Assembly: GCA_963932465.1 (NCBI GenBank)
Contig: OZ010792.1
Location: 186,529,377-186,593,376 of the forward strand
Direction of reading: 5' to 3'
Source: Maratus speciosus
Taxonomy: Eukaryota > Arthropoda > Arachnida > Araneae > Salticidae
Length of the DNA: 64,000 bases
The notes beneath the pieces were generated by a model. The model saw only the letters and a list, made by a program, of their open reading frames with translations, had not been told where the DNA came from and ran no database searches. Positions 12,957-23,630 of the stretch are shown in pieces. The stretch's first letter is position 1. The number at the start of each line of letters is the position of its first letter. The position numbers and the translations under genes were made by a program.

Positions 12957-13864
12957 CAGCATAACTTCAAAAATCCGGCATCATTGGGGCCGAGTCTGTG
13001 CCGGATTTTTGAAGGAATGTCAAAAGTAGTAACTAGGAATATCAAAAGTAGTGCTATATTCTTAATGGTGCCTTTAGCCATAATTTAATTCACTATTAAG
13101 TAGTAATTATGTAAGAAAAGTAGAAAATTATATATAAAAATAAACTTACATTAATTGATATTTTCTATGTTAGGCAGATCGCACACTGAACAGGCAAGCG
13201 ACAAAAAACGTCAGACAGAAGACAAATGGTATTTAAACCGGTTTCTTCTTTGTTAACAGGATGAAATGTTTCTTGACTCACGTTTTTTTATCGCTTGTCT
13301 ATTCAGTGTGCGATCTACCTTACAGAAAAAAAAATTAATAAAGAGTAAAATTATGTCTTCTCGTGTAATTTCGGAAGCATCGATGTCAATTTTGTTTGCT
13401 TCAATTTATTTGGCCGTTCTTTAACAAGTTTTTATTGTATTTTAACAAATATAGCCTTGTTCTCTAAAGCAGATATTAATTCTCCAGTCAAATCTATGCA
13501 TTTTTCTAGTGACACATTTTCTTTTGCCTGCTGTTCGTCCTCGTTTTCGGAGCTGCTACGAGCGTTATCGATGGTTCTATTTAGCACAGCGTCAGAAGAG
13601 AAACTCCAAAGGACTTCTCCCCAAAAACTCGTGTACTAGTATCCACGACGTTGCTCAGCAACGGTGCAGCTCCCAGAAAATTTGTCCAGAAAGTAATCGC
13701 CTCTGATAAATGAAGAAAATGATTTTTTTTTCCATTTTTACTTTCGAACTTGAACTTTTTAATTCATAAACAATTGCTATTTTTCTTCTACCATAACTTG
13801 AAAGTGTAAAAGAAAAAGGAAGGGAAAAAGATGGTTTAGATGCCGGATTTTTGAAGTCACACTG
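12957..13864. mobile_element. pogo-like element nested in the mariner
   Basis: CAGCATAACTTCAAAAATCC at 12957 and its inverted counterpart near 13839-13864 (GGATTTTTGAAGTCACACTG) bound the segment. The left flank is TA and the right flank is AA, so the TA duplication is imperfect. A second inverted CCGGATTTTTGAAG lies at 13003. The frames at 13457-13639, 13509-13706 and 13655-13873 give no recognisable transposase. Superfamily is inferred from the TA-CAG start only. Confidence 0.5.
13173..13319. mobile_element. PIF/Harbinger-like MITE with TTA target duplication
   Basis: TTA at 13170-13172 and 13320-13322 flanks inverted repeats of about 45 bp starting GGCAGATCGCACACTGAA on the left and GGTAGATCGCACACTGAA on the right (read on the - strand). 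A 3-bp TWA duplication with GG ends is typical of PIF/Harbinger. At 147 bp it is the innermost layer of this nest. Confidence 0.8.
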
Positions 13865-14227
13865 AATTGTCAAAATTGGGTGTTGCTATTGAAAAATGGT
13901 CTGGTTTTGATTTGTAGATGGCCCCCTAAGCAAATTTTATATACATCATTTAAAAGTAGACTTTATTTCCAATCGTTTGGTACCTGTATTTTCTTCCCCA
14001 TTATAATTAGTTGCAGAGTTAGTAGGGGTGTTTACCTCTTTTTCCACGACTGTACATCAGTAAAAAAAATCCTTCAAAGGGTACCGAATCCCCTTAATTA
14101 TTGGTAATATTAAAGAAAGTTGAAATATATTATTTAAACTGTTTAACACAATAATAAATTAAATATATCTTGCAGTAAGCACCATTAAAATTTAAGTTGT
14201 TCTACCAAGGCCTGGCACCATTTGCCA

Positions 14228-14502
14228 CACTGTAAAAAAATCCGAACAGTATTCCTGTAGGAATCGGAAAAATAGTTGCCCTTATCGTACCGGAAAATTT
14301 TACGACCCAGCACGGAATAAAATCCGTAAAAAAAGGAAATGTTCATTAAAACGATACTTTACGGATTTTATTCCAATTTTACGGATTTTATTCCGATTTT
14401 ACTGATTTTATTCCGAGCTGGGTCGGAAATTTTTCCGGTACGATAAGGGCAACTATTTTTCCGATTCCTACAGGAAATCTAGTCCTTTTTTTTTTTACAG
14501 TG
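14228..14502. mobile_element. MITE with CACTGTAAAAAAA ends, copy 2 (fold-back)
   Basis: Begins CACTGTAAAAAAATCCG and ends TTTTTTTTTTTACAGTG. The arms pair over about 100 bp (TAGTTGCCCTTATCGTACCG on the left, its inverted copy at 14434-14453). The middle repeats TTTACGGATTTTATTCC about three times. Shares its tips with 7990-8129. There is no clear target duplication. Confidence 0.7.
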
Positions 14503-14687
14503 CAGTTACTTGTTCATAAATGTCAGTTATTGGATATCTGCATTACGAATAATTTAAAACATGAAAATAGGGACACATGTATCTGTTGTATGATATCATA
14601 CATAAATAAAGTATTCTGTTTTTATAATAAAGATTAAAGTATTTTTAATACATAAATTCCTTGAAATTTAAAATAACTTTTTAAAAA

Positions 14688-14728
<41 letters not shown>

Positions 14729-15056
14729 CTAGTAAAGTGTCAGACGCTGTTTTACTTTGCGTTAGTTATTGTTTTTACAAAATGGGGTGGGTGTCGGTTA
14801 CTGGAGTTACTGACCATATTTTTGAAGAAAAAAAATAATTTTTAATAATACAACGTGTAATTTTTGAGAGTTTTGGCAACAGTAATTTTCTGTCCTTTTA
14901 AAAATAAAAATAAGTATAAAATGTATTTAAAATTTGTAATGGTGATTTGAACAAGAAAGTATCCTTAAGTTGTCAGTTACTGGGGGGTTTCACCCGATAA
15001 AGTAAATACTTATAAAAGATGCTTGTTTAAAAATAGACATTATACCCGAACATACA

Positions 15057-15093
<37 letters not shown>

Positions 15094-17641
15094 GAATCTG
15101 CTGTAGATATAAAAAACTGTCGTAATACAATGAAAATAATTTATTTTTATCAAAATGTTTGAAACTAATCAAAAACAATTTTGAAATAATATCAAAACAT
15201 TTGTAAGAATATTTTGATACTCCAAAAAAAGAAATCACAAAACATTTTTTTCTTAAAAATGAAAAAAAAAGTGTATATTTGTAAATTAATTTAAGGATTC
15301 TATCTATACCACTAAAACAAATATGTTTCTCTGTGCTATTTCCTTTTTTGATAATTAGCTGAGATATTAATTAGAATCATAATGAAAATGGCAAAATGGC
15401 GCACTGTCTCAGTCGGCTGGTCGGAAACGGCGCGGCGCTTTCTGCGAATCGAAATACGAAAAAAAGAGTGAAAGAAAAAAATCCCACTTATTCTGGATGC
15501 TTTTCCGGTCCTAACGGTGTTATTTGTTTAAAAAATATTAATATTTATCCTTTCAGAAAAAAATTCCAAAAGTCGATTTCATGGGATTTTTTCTGCATAT
15601 TTACAAATACAGATCCGCTTACCTGCACAAAGTAACAAGACTCCGCCCCCCCCCCCCCCTTAAAAAAACAAACAAACAACAACAAAAAAAAAACTCAGTT
15701 ATTCTTTACATATGCATTTCTAACGATGCCTTTGTTTGAAAAATACCAACTTTTATCTTTAAAAAAATTTTCTGGATGCCGTTTTAGTATTTTTCGTTTT
15801 TTTTCTGCACTTTTTAAAAATCCATTTTCATTTATTTTTAGTACCAATGACGTCTTGGCTATAAAAAATATTAATATTTACTATTGCCAAAAAAAAAAAA
15901 AATCTTAAAATCTTTTTGCGAATTTGCCAGACTTTTTTTCCTTTTGCCATTTCAAATATATCATTTCATGTTGCGTCAGAAACGCAACTTGCAACTTTAT
16001 CATATTCGCATTTTAAAAGAGGGAGAAAGGATGAGGAGGGCGTTTTATATTATTTAGGTTTTCTCAAGAGTTTTTGGCCAGAATTTAAAGTTTAATATAT
16101 CTAAATGCGAAAAATTAAATCAGCAATCACTATAACGTTTCGCTTAAAAATATAAAATCATAGAAATTCTAGGTTTGTTTGCAAAAATACAGACAGGGAC
16201 TGCCAAAGGTTTGTTCAAAAGCGCTTCCTTTGTATTAATCATACCACAAAATTATAAGGTAGCCAGTTATTTTCATAGGTTGTGAATGATAGCATTTTTT
16301 TAAAAGTTGCTTTATCAAGTTCTAAAGCCAGTAATTAATAATGACAAATTATCTTATCTTTTCTTATGATCTTCCTCATCTTTTGGTATGACTTAACTGA
16401 TCGATTGAGAAAGTTTACGTGAAATATGCAATAGTAAATTATATGCAAATATAGATGAGCTGCCTTTTATGTAAAAGCAATCACAGATTCACTAAAATAT
16501 AAGTCGTAATAAGGACAAAATTAGATAGTCTTATATAGGATTAATCTAATTTTGTCATTGTTACAATATTATATTTTTATATTGTTTAAATAAAAGAAAA
16601 AGCAGAACAATAGGAAGGACTGAAGAGTTTTTCCTTAAAAATATAGAAGTTTAAAATTTTTCATGAATCATTATCTATATCAGAGTAATTGAAACATATC
16701 CATTATCCTTTCCCCCTTAAAAAAGGGAAACAAATCATGGCCTAATTAGTTGTTTTCATCTTATAAACAAATTATCTTGAAAAGTGCTGACACAATTTTA
16801 AAAATGCTTAAAAAAATGAATTGATAAGAAATATATAATTTGCTTATGTTACGTTTTAGGAAAATTACTTTCTATGTTCTCTTCAAATTACATAATTATG
16901 ACGGCAGTAGATTATTTGGTGATCCCAATGATAATTCCAATTTACCAATCTCTCTTCTGATTTTATTTTAGACACTTCCTTTACCATTAGTCTGCTTCAA
17001 AAAAAAAAAAATGCCTATAAAGGTGCTTTATTGTAATGATATATACCATTAAACATTTCATATATCAATTTTGCGGTAAAGTATTTTCTAACAGGACATT
17101 TGTTAAGTTTTATTATTCAGGCATGTTATAGTATTATTGCTGATCTAACTGATATCTATAATAAGTATTTTCCTCTCCTTTTAGTCCACGAATGATCATC
17201 ACTTATAAAGTGTTTTCGTGATGGAAATAAATGATTTTGAGGAATTTATAAAGAATAACAACAACTTAATATCCAATTCAAGAAAAACGAGAACGAAAAA
17301 TCACGCATCAGGCATAGATTATGAAACACTTTCAAATACTAACAGAAAGAATTTTCATTTTTTTCATAAAATGCATAAAAATGTACATTTTTACCAGGGA
17401 TGCGTGGATGCTAAGAGGGGATTTTGATACCATGTAGGGGAAGAAATTGCGTGGTTTATGTAAGAAATTTATGAATAATGAAACAAAAAATATGTTATTT
17501 TTATCTTTAGAAAAAATATTGTATTTTTATAAAACAAAATGAAAAAAATACAAATTAGAAAAAATAACTAAAAGTACCTTTTATCATTTTTATGAATCCT
17601 TTTGAGTTTTCTACAACTAAAAGTTTGGAAATTTCTTTCAG
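14503..17641. other. Gene-free AT-rich stretch with microsatellites
   Basis: Contains (TA)n runs at 14693-14724 and 15060-15090, a C12 run near 15647-15659 and an A13 run near 15889-15902. Two related pieces at 15480-15560 and 15740-15890 share TTCTGGATGC and AAAAAATATTAATATTTA. A locally GC-rich patch at 15390-15450 carries no motif I know. A short palindrome with GACAAAATTAGAT lies at 16515-16556. The frames at 15396-15635, 15726-15908 and 17218-17427 are not convincing genes. Confidence 0.45.
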
Positions 17642-17771
17642 ATATGCTTTCCATCGGACGATAGTGTTACAACTGTAGCATATTCTTCTGATGGCCAAAT
17701 GCTCGCACCAAATGATGCACCAACAGTAACATCATCTAGTCATATATACATCATAGATATATGTTTATGAT
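17642..17771 (+). pseudogene. Candidate exon or exon remnant with a WD40-like repeat
   Basis: A pyrimidine-rich TTTCTTTCAG ends at 17641, like a 3' splice site. The frame that follows reads DDSVTTVAYSSDGQMLA and then a short IYIIDI strand before a TGA at 17769-17771. In the WD40 family, 'V..VAFSPDGxxLA' followed by a hydrophobic strand is the usual repeat pattern. The match is one repeat only, no flanking exon was found, and a GTAAC inside (17734) could be a donor site. It may be a decayed pseudoexon or chance. It stands out because everything around it is repeat or featureless. Confidence 0.28.
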
Positions 17772-18332
17772 ATATGCGTGATCAGTCACGTTAAAATAAG
17801 AAAAAAAATTGATATAGTTTTTTTTTTTAAATCTCGAACCCAACGGTAGTTTGAAGTGTCACATCAAGTAATTAGCCGTAATTAACAAAAATATATTAAA
17901 TCTTTTATTTTTAGTACATATATCTTCTAAAGTATGATAGTAAGGTAAGGGAAAAAAGTTTGAAGGAGATAGTTTTTTAAATTCATAATTTAGGATATAA
18001 AGGGTTAAGTTTAAAAATGCATACCACAGCTGATAACGCACTTCAAGCAATTATCGGTCTTATAGTCATCGATCGTAGTAACCGAATTCTTTTGTGTGTA
18101 ATTGAACGTGAAATGTGTGTAAATTCTCTGCAAATGAACGATAAATGCTATAAACTCCATAATCTGTAGAAAACAAGATGTAGTGCACCCCAGTGATTCT
18201 TTTTAATTTCATTGTTTTTTAAAAAAGGCAAAAAGTGTACACAAATGGCGTAGCATTTAGTGAAATTCTATTTCGCGTGGATTGAAAATAAAGCCTTTAC
18301 TTCAGAGATAATGGGCATTAAGGTGCCTTACT
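17772..18332. other. Gene-free AT-rich stretch
   Basis: No recognisable motif. The reverse 63-codon frame at 17859-18050 has no family signature. Confidence 0.45.
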
Positions 18333-18763
18333 CGCACTAGTCACTCGAAAAGACTCGGAAACTAACGTTAATCCTATGGAGAACTCATTTTCAAATTTCT
18401 CGCTTGGATTTTAATGTTTTTGAATGTTTTTTTGCATAGGATATCTGCGTAAAATCTCTAACGGGGGCTAGTTTTTACTTTTTCGATTTTGGTTTCAGAT
18501 TTAAAAAAATTACTCTCGCTTTCGGAATCGGTTCTGAAATTGAAACTGTACTAATGTATGGAAAAAAAAAACTGAAACCAAAATCTAAAAAGTAAAAACT
18601 AGACCTCAGCTATCTTACGCAAAAAAAAAAAAAAAAAAAATAAATATTAATAATAATAAAAATATTAGAATACAAGCGAAATATTTGAAAATAACGATCC
18701 CATAGATTTAACATTAGCGTTCTCGTTTTTTCCCGTGACTAGTGTAGGCTCTTAATTTCAGAA
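18333..18763. mobile_element. Fold-back element, about 430 bp
   Basis: ACTAGTCACTCGAAAAGACT near 18338 pairs with the inverted CCCGTGACTAGTG near 18734-18748. Pairing continues inward (CTAACGTTAATCCTATGG; CGCTTGGATTTTAATG) and resumes around the centre (TTTTTACTTTTTCGATTTTGG and its inverted copy at 18574-18598). An A20 run at 18621-18640 breaks the right arm. The ends are not flanked by an obvious duplication. Confidence 0.6.
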
Positions 18764-19164
18764 GTGCAACTGACTTCTGCTAATGATAAAACACCATTTT
18801 TAAATGGAAAAATTACATTTTCATCCATAAAAATTTAAACCTACAATGGTTATATTAAAATCACGTCATTTTCTTTGTCATTTCTGCTTAGATCGGATTT
18901 TAATTTGAATGCATTATGTTTCTTCCATAGGAAGTGACTACATATTCAGGAGATTAGGTCTTAGTTCTCTTTTTCTCCTTGAAATTGAACTGTCTGATCA
19001 AAAAAGAACTATTCGACATTCTCCTGTTATTATTATCGATAGTCCTTTTTTTTGCTTTTAAATTATGCGTCGTATGTTTTAATTATGTGACAAAAACGTA
19101 TCCCTCTCATACCCGTATTCACTATTTTAATAATATTTTGACGCACAATAGTTTATTATAAATA
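18764..19164. other. Gene-free AT-rich stretch
   Basis: No supportable feature. The 60-codon frame at 18979-19161 is hydrophobic and low complexity. Confidence 0.4.
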
Positions 19165-19760
19165 TTTTTCCAAACTTGAAGTCACGTTTGTCAGTTACAA
19201 CTTTGAATATGAACATTCGCACTCTTGACTTGAAGTTCTAATCTCAGCACCGGCTAGTAAAAATTCCAGAAATTTATCTCCTTTTAGACGCATTTGTGGT
19301 AAAATAATTAGTTTTATCAAAGAAAATTTTAGTTCTCTTTTAAATATGACGACATTTATTCTCACATTTCTCTCTTCAATAAAGCATTTCGCTTAGCGTC
19401 TCACCAGTATTAACGGAATGATAACCAGTTTTATGAGGTAAATGCGTGTTTTTTAAAGCATGACGTTATTTTCTGCTCAATTTTTTTACAGTTACTTTTA
19501 ATTTTAATGAGAAAATGGCATTTTCTCTTTTCTCTGCAACAATGGAAGTTATCCGATTGCCCCCATTTAAAGAAATTTCACGAAAAACTTTTAAAATTAA
19601 TAATAAAATATAAAAAAGGAAATAAATTAAAAAGTAGCTAGTACGGGCACATCTAAAAATAAACATTTAAAATAATAATTATCAATATTGGTTGAGTAGA
19701 AAGCTAAGGGCGCATGTCTAAAAAACAGCCTTGTCTTGTAAATATATAGATTAATATTTG
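19165..19760 (+). repeat. Dispersed repeat, partner in opposite orientation at 22420-23050
   Basis: Matches the - strand of 22420-23050 over nearly 600 bp with many small changes. Shared blocks include CATTCGCAC, TTCTAATCTC, TTCCAGAAATTTAT, AGCATTTCGCTTAGCGTCTC, AATATATAGATT and TTTCCAAACTTGAA. Neither copy has a reading frame of note, so the family is unknown. This copy lies outside the BEL element and its partner lies inside the Helentron-like insertion. Confidence 0.7.
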
Positions 19761-20515
19761 CTCAGCTTCTTTTTAAGATATTACAGCAACAGAAAAGAAG
19801 TAAAATATTTTTATATTGCTGCAAATGTTATTTTACATTATTGTAAAAAAACAAATACTTATTGTTGAGTCACGTTGAAACAGGAGTTACCGACATTACT
19901 CTAATGGTCAATTAGGTTTTGTGCATATCATCGATTGTCTTGGGATGCTAACCTTTGTGCGTAAATCTGAATCCTATTCCGTCTTTCTTTAAGTTTCACA
20001 AAGTATGAAAGGTCTTCGGTAATCGGTTGTCACTTGTATGTTGCGATTTTAAGATAATTAGTATTTGCACGCGGTTGTTGCCTATAAATTATGAAACCTT
20101 CGCTAATTTTGTGGGGGTTTGCATGGACCTTCTCTTCTCGGATATATTGAAAATCAAGTCATTGTAGATGATCCCAATCAGACTGAGATAATTAATGAGA
20201 TGTTAATTTGGCTGAAGAAAGAAAATGTAAAGAAGATTGGGGTATCTCTCTTGTGAATTTGTAAAGCTTCGATTTACTTCAAATAAAGTCGTTATTAAGG
20301 TCCACGGAATTGTGAATATGTTTAGATATTGTTTGAGAAGTATTTTGATCTAGTCACCTTTAACTGAGATTAAATTTGCTTAGTTAGGCAGTTTTTTTAG
20401 GCAGTTTTTTTAGTTTACTTAGGCAGTTTTTTTTAAAAAAAGATCGTGCTATTTTCTCCACGTTGGATTCATTAACTTGAGTTCAGATTTTAAGTTGAAA
20501 TCTATCCCTGTGTCG
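19761..20515. other. Gene-free stretch left of the BEL element
   Basis: Contains a short tandem TTAGGCAGTTTTTTT, about three times at 20384-20436. Nothing else is recognised. Confidence 0.45.
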
Positions 20516-20724
20516 TGAGCACTGAGACAGTGGACTGTGATTACTTTTACCATAGATTTTTATTGTTTATTGCCAAGGGGCAAACGTTGAAATAAGCTTC
20601 TGATTTGAGAGCGAGGGCGCTCGTTACAGACGTGTTGTTTGGGAGACAACGAAGCTCAACTGAAGGTTACATCATTTATCAGCTAGGTGGCGCTGATCAC
20701 TTAATCAAACTTCGGGAGCGCACA
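20516..20724 (-). repeat. 3' LTR of the BEL/Pao element
   Basis: About 176 bp here (20513-20690) match 31123-31301 at roughly 90 percent by eye, in the same orientation, as expected of the two LTRs. On the - strand it likely opens TGTGCGCTCCC, preceded by a GGGGGCCGG polypurine-like tract at 20728-20736, and closes ...GTGCTCA. No target duplication can be checked because the other LTR has lost its outer end. Confidence 0.7.
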
Positions 20725-20882
20725 TACCGGCCCCCATTGAAGTATTCTGATAGTTCAATGGATACACAACAAGTAAATATACAATAACATACAGATGATA
20801 TTACTAATTAATGGTTACACATAAAGCACTAAATACAAATACAAGAATAAGAAATAATAAATTGAATAGATAGAGGTTAAGC
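20725..20882 (-). other. BEL 3' untranslated spacer with polypurine-like tract
   Basis: Short AT-rich spacer between the integrase stop and the 3' LTR. A GGGGGCCGG run on the - strand sits beside the LTR edge. No frame is present. Confidence 0.5.
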
Positions 20883-22225
20883 TTAATTGATCTTTTCATT
20901 ATTTACAATAGGTAAAAGAAAAATGCTGGCGATACTTCTTTTGTAAGTTCCGGATGGAGTCCGGACTATTACAACCCGAACATTGTCATCATTTCCCTTG
21001 ATGATTTCTGAAATACGACCTACTATCCATTTACAAACTGGTAGGTCTCCATCCTTTACCAGAGCCATCATACCTGGTGCAACATTTTGCTTTTTAAAGA
21101 GCCATTTGGATCTCTGCTGCAAATGGCTTAAATAAGAATTGGTCCAATTTTTCCATATTAATTGCACCATTTTCTGAGTTTTCTACCATCGGTCGAGCAA
21201 GTTTTCTCTTTCATTAAACAAATTTCGCTCAGGAAGAGCATTGATTGGTCTACCAATCAGGAAATGCCCTGGGGTCAAAACTTCATAGTCTTCTAATTCA
21301 GAAGATAATGCGGAAAGAGGGCGCGAATTGAGAATACCTTCAATTTGCGTAGTAATAGTTAAAAATTCTTTAAGAATTAATTTCATAACACCAATAGTTC
21401 TTTTAAAGTGGTATTTGAACTGTCCGACGCCTCTCTCCCAGAGTCCTCCAAAATTTGGGGAACGAGAGGGAAGAAATTTCCAGAGAACTTGCTCGGATAG
21501 AAAATTTGATACACCATCATTTTTTTTATTTATAGAATTTAATAATCTCTTTAGTTCCGCAGATGCTCCAACAAAGTTGGATGCATTGTCACAAGAGATT
21601 GTACTACTTTTGCCTCTGCGAGCAAAAAATCTTTAAGGGTTGCAATTAATGCATTAGAAGTTAAGTCAGAAAGTAGTTCTAACTGCACTGCTTTAGTAAC
21701 CATGCATATGAAAATGGCTACATAAACTTTATTAAATATTCCCTTTCTCTGGTTGCGATATTTAATAAAAAATGGACCGCATAGGTCAAGACCTGCATTG
21801 GAAAGCGGTGGCCCTTGTTTTACTCTCTCAGGAGGTAAATTACCCATTATTTGACTTACAATTGTAGGTTTTATTTTGAAACATTGAACACATTCGTATA
21901 CAACTTGACAAGCAATGTTTCTTCCATTAATAGGCCAAAATATCTGTCTTACACTATTTAATAACCCTTGAGGACCAACATGTAAGTCTCTTTTATGATA
22001 GTAAAGAAAGATAATTTTTGTCAATTTACTACTTGGGGGTAAAATGATTTGGTGAGATCGGTCATAGCTTAAATTTGAGTTGGTCAAACGACCACCCATT
22101 CTTAATAGATCATCTTTATCTAGAAAGGGATCTAAAAATCTTAACTTACATTTTACAGGGATAGACATGCCCTTTTTCAATGCCGAAATTTCTGATGAAA
22201 AATACTCACCTTGAGCTCTCTTAAT
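20883..22225 (-). pseudogene. BEL/Pao integrase region
   Basis: Reads on the - strand from the Helentron junction to a stop at 20883. The zinc-binding segment has paired His and Cys (LYYHKRDLHVG, YECVQCFK), followed by the catalytic-core start AGLDLCGPF. A one-base indel in the T-run at 21624-21629 (- strand) shifts the frame. The next frame carries SCDNASNFVG and WERGV, the second Asp and the Glu of the DDE triad. An in-frame TAG just after ENLLDRW (21183-21185) interrupts the C-terminal part, which then runs as KMVQLIWKNW to the end, including the chromoshadow-like tail common in BEL. Two breaks make it non-functional. It is separated from its RNase H by 5.03 kb of inserted DNA. Confidence 0.92.
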
Positions 22226-22419
22226 TGTCGGAGCACAGCTCCGGCTTCCCTGCAAAAATTACACTTATTGTTAACACGATAGCACCCAAATTATTTGTCG
22301 TATCGATACAAAAAATTTAATGGACGTTGGTAGTGCCAAAATCTCGGTGCGTATTGAAAATCATAAATATTCGTCAATCCTAACGACATGAAATGTCTGC
22401 TCAAAATTTTCCCATAGAG

Positions 22420-23050
22420 ATAACATTACGGGTTTAAATCTATATATTTGAAAGATAAGGCTTTTTTTTTAAGACATCTACCTTGAGCTTTTTTCTGTAC
22501 CAATTTTAATAATTCTTTTTTAAAATGAAAGCTGTTTCTTTGTAGATTTGCGGCACTAGCTATTTTTTTTAAATATTCCCATTTTTATATTTAAATTAAA
22601 AATTAAAAAATTTTCTATGATTTTTTTTTTTCAAAGTGGTAGCAATTGGATTACTTCCTTTGTTGTAAAGAAAAGAAAATTAATAAAGTATGCTTATCTT
22701 TATTGATGCCAATTTCTAATAAAATTCAAAATTAAATTTGTAAAAAAGGGGAACAGAAAATGACGTCACTGTTTTAAAAAAAAAACACTAAATTTTTCCT
22801 CAAAAAGTTATTCACTCCACTGAGTTTGAGACGCTATGTGAAATGCTTCAATGAGGCAAAGTGACATCATATTTAAATGAAAACCATCATTTTCTCTGAT
22901 AAAACGAAATATTTTACTACGAACGCCTCTAAAAGATATAAATTTCTGGAATTTTACTCGCCGATACGGAGATTAGAATCACAAGTCAAGCGTGCGAATG
23001 TTCACATGAAAAGTCGTAGTTAACAAACTTGATTTCAAGTTTGGAAATAC
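22420..23050 (-). repeat. Dispersed repeat, inverted partner of 19165-19760
   Basis: See the partner for shared blocks. Its presence inside the Helentron-like element shows either that the repeat hopped in or that the element captured it. It has no coding frame. Confidence 0.65.
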
Positions 23051-23630
23051 ATGTATTAACTTATTGCGTACTGCAATATTTTTGAAATGGTGAATGTAAA
23101 TTTGAGAGATGCGTATGTAAATTTTGAGATGATGAAAATGACGTTAAGTTTAGATTTCACGTGAAAAATAATTCTATGGTTTGCTTATGGTGAAATCATT
23201 TTTGCTGATTTTCAATCGGTCATTTCAAACATAAGAGCCTCAACGTGTAATTTCATCATAATAACTTATCTTGGTTAGGTATACTAATACATTTTAATTT
23301 AATACGTTGAACAGTCGAAGTTTATGGAATTAGTATTTTGGTAACTTTAAATTAAAAATAATATTTGTTGAGAGTACGAATTAACTAATGTATGAGTTCC
23401 TTTTTAAACAATTTCTTTCGTCAAAATACGGCGGGTTTCATCTCGTTATTAAACAAAACATTAGCTCCATTGTTGTAAATTATGAAATTATGCGTTTTAA
23501 CCTCATCCGAATCGTTATGGCGTCGTCAATATTTGTGACCTGAGAAATAGATTGACTTTCAGAAGTTTTACTTTGTACGTCCGTAACGAGCACTTTTTCT
23601 TTTTTTTTCAGTGCGAACCTTTTATTCTCC
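23051..23630. other. Gene-free Helentron interior
   Basis: AT-rich sequence with no recognisable motif, between the dispersed repeat and the tandem units. Confidence 0.4.

Larger units (their letters stand above)
12045..14052. mobile_element. Tc1/mariner-like element with about 200-bp terminal inverted repeats
   Basis: TA (12043-12044 and 14053-14054) flanks CAGTCGTGGAAAAAAAG and its inverted partner CTCTTTTTCCACGACTG. The arms (12045-12250 and about 13866-14052) stay alignable throughout, for example CCAAACGATTGG and AATAGCAATACCCAATTTT. The interior lacks a transposase frame and is largely filled by a pogo-like element. The insertion lies in the right arm of the TTAA element, and the flanks rejoin to match its left arm. 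Confidence 0.8.
10493..14093. mobile_element. TTAA-flanked fold-back element, outermost shell of a five-level nest
   Basis: TTAA at 10489-10492 and 14094-14097 flanks inverted ends GGGAACTCGGTACT and GGTACCGAATCCCC. The left arm (10493 to about 10730) is one continuous piece. The matching right arm is in three pieces: 10985-11133, 12001-12044 and 14053-14093. It is broken by a HINE-A element and then a mariner. Because the left arm stays intact, it gives the pre-insertion sequence for both hits. The element's own DNA totals roughly 0.7 kb, with no coding capacity. TTAA targets suggest the piggyBac group, but the termini are not diagnostic. Confidence 0.75.

Noticed and set aside
21328..21636. 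102-codon + strand frame
   Set aside because: Antisense shadow of the BEL integrase, which has clear family motifs on the other strand.
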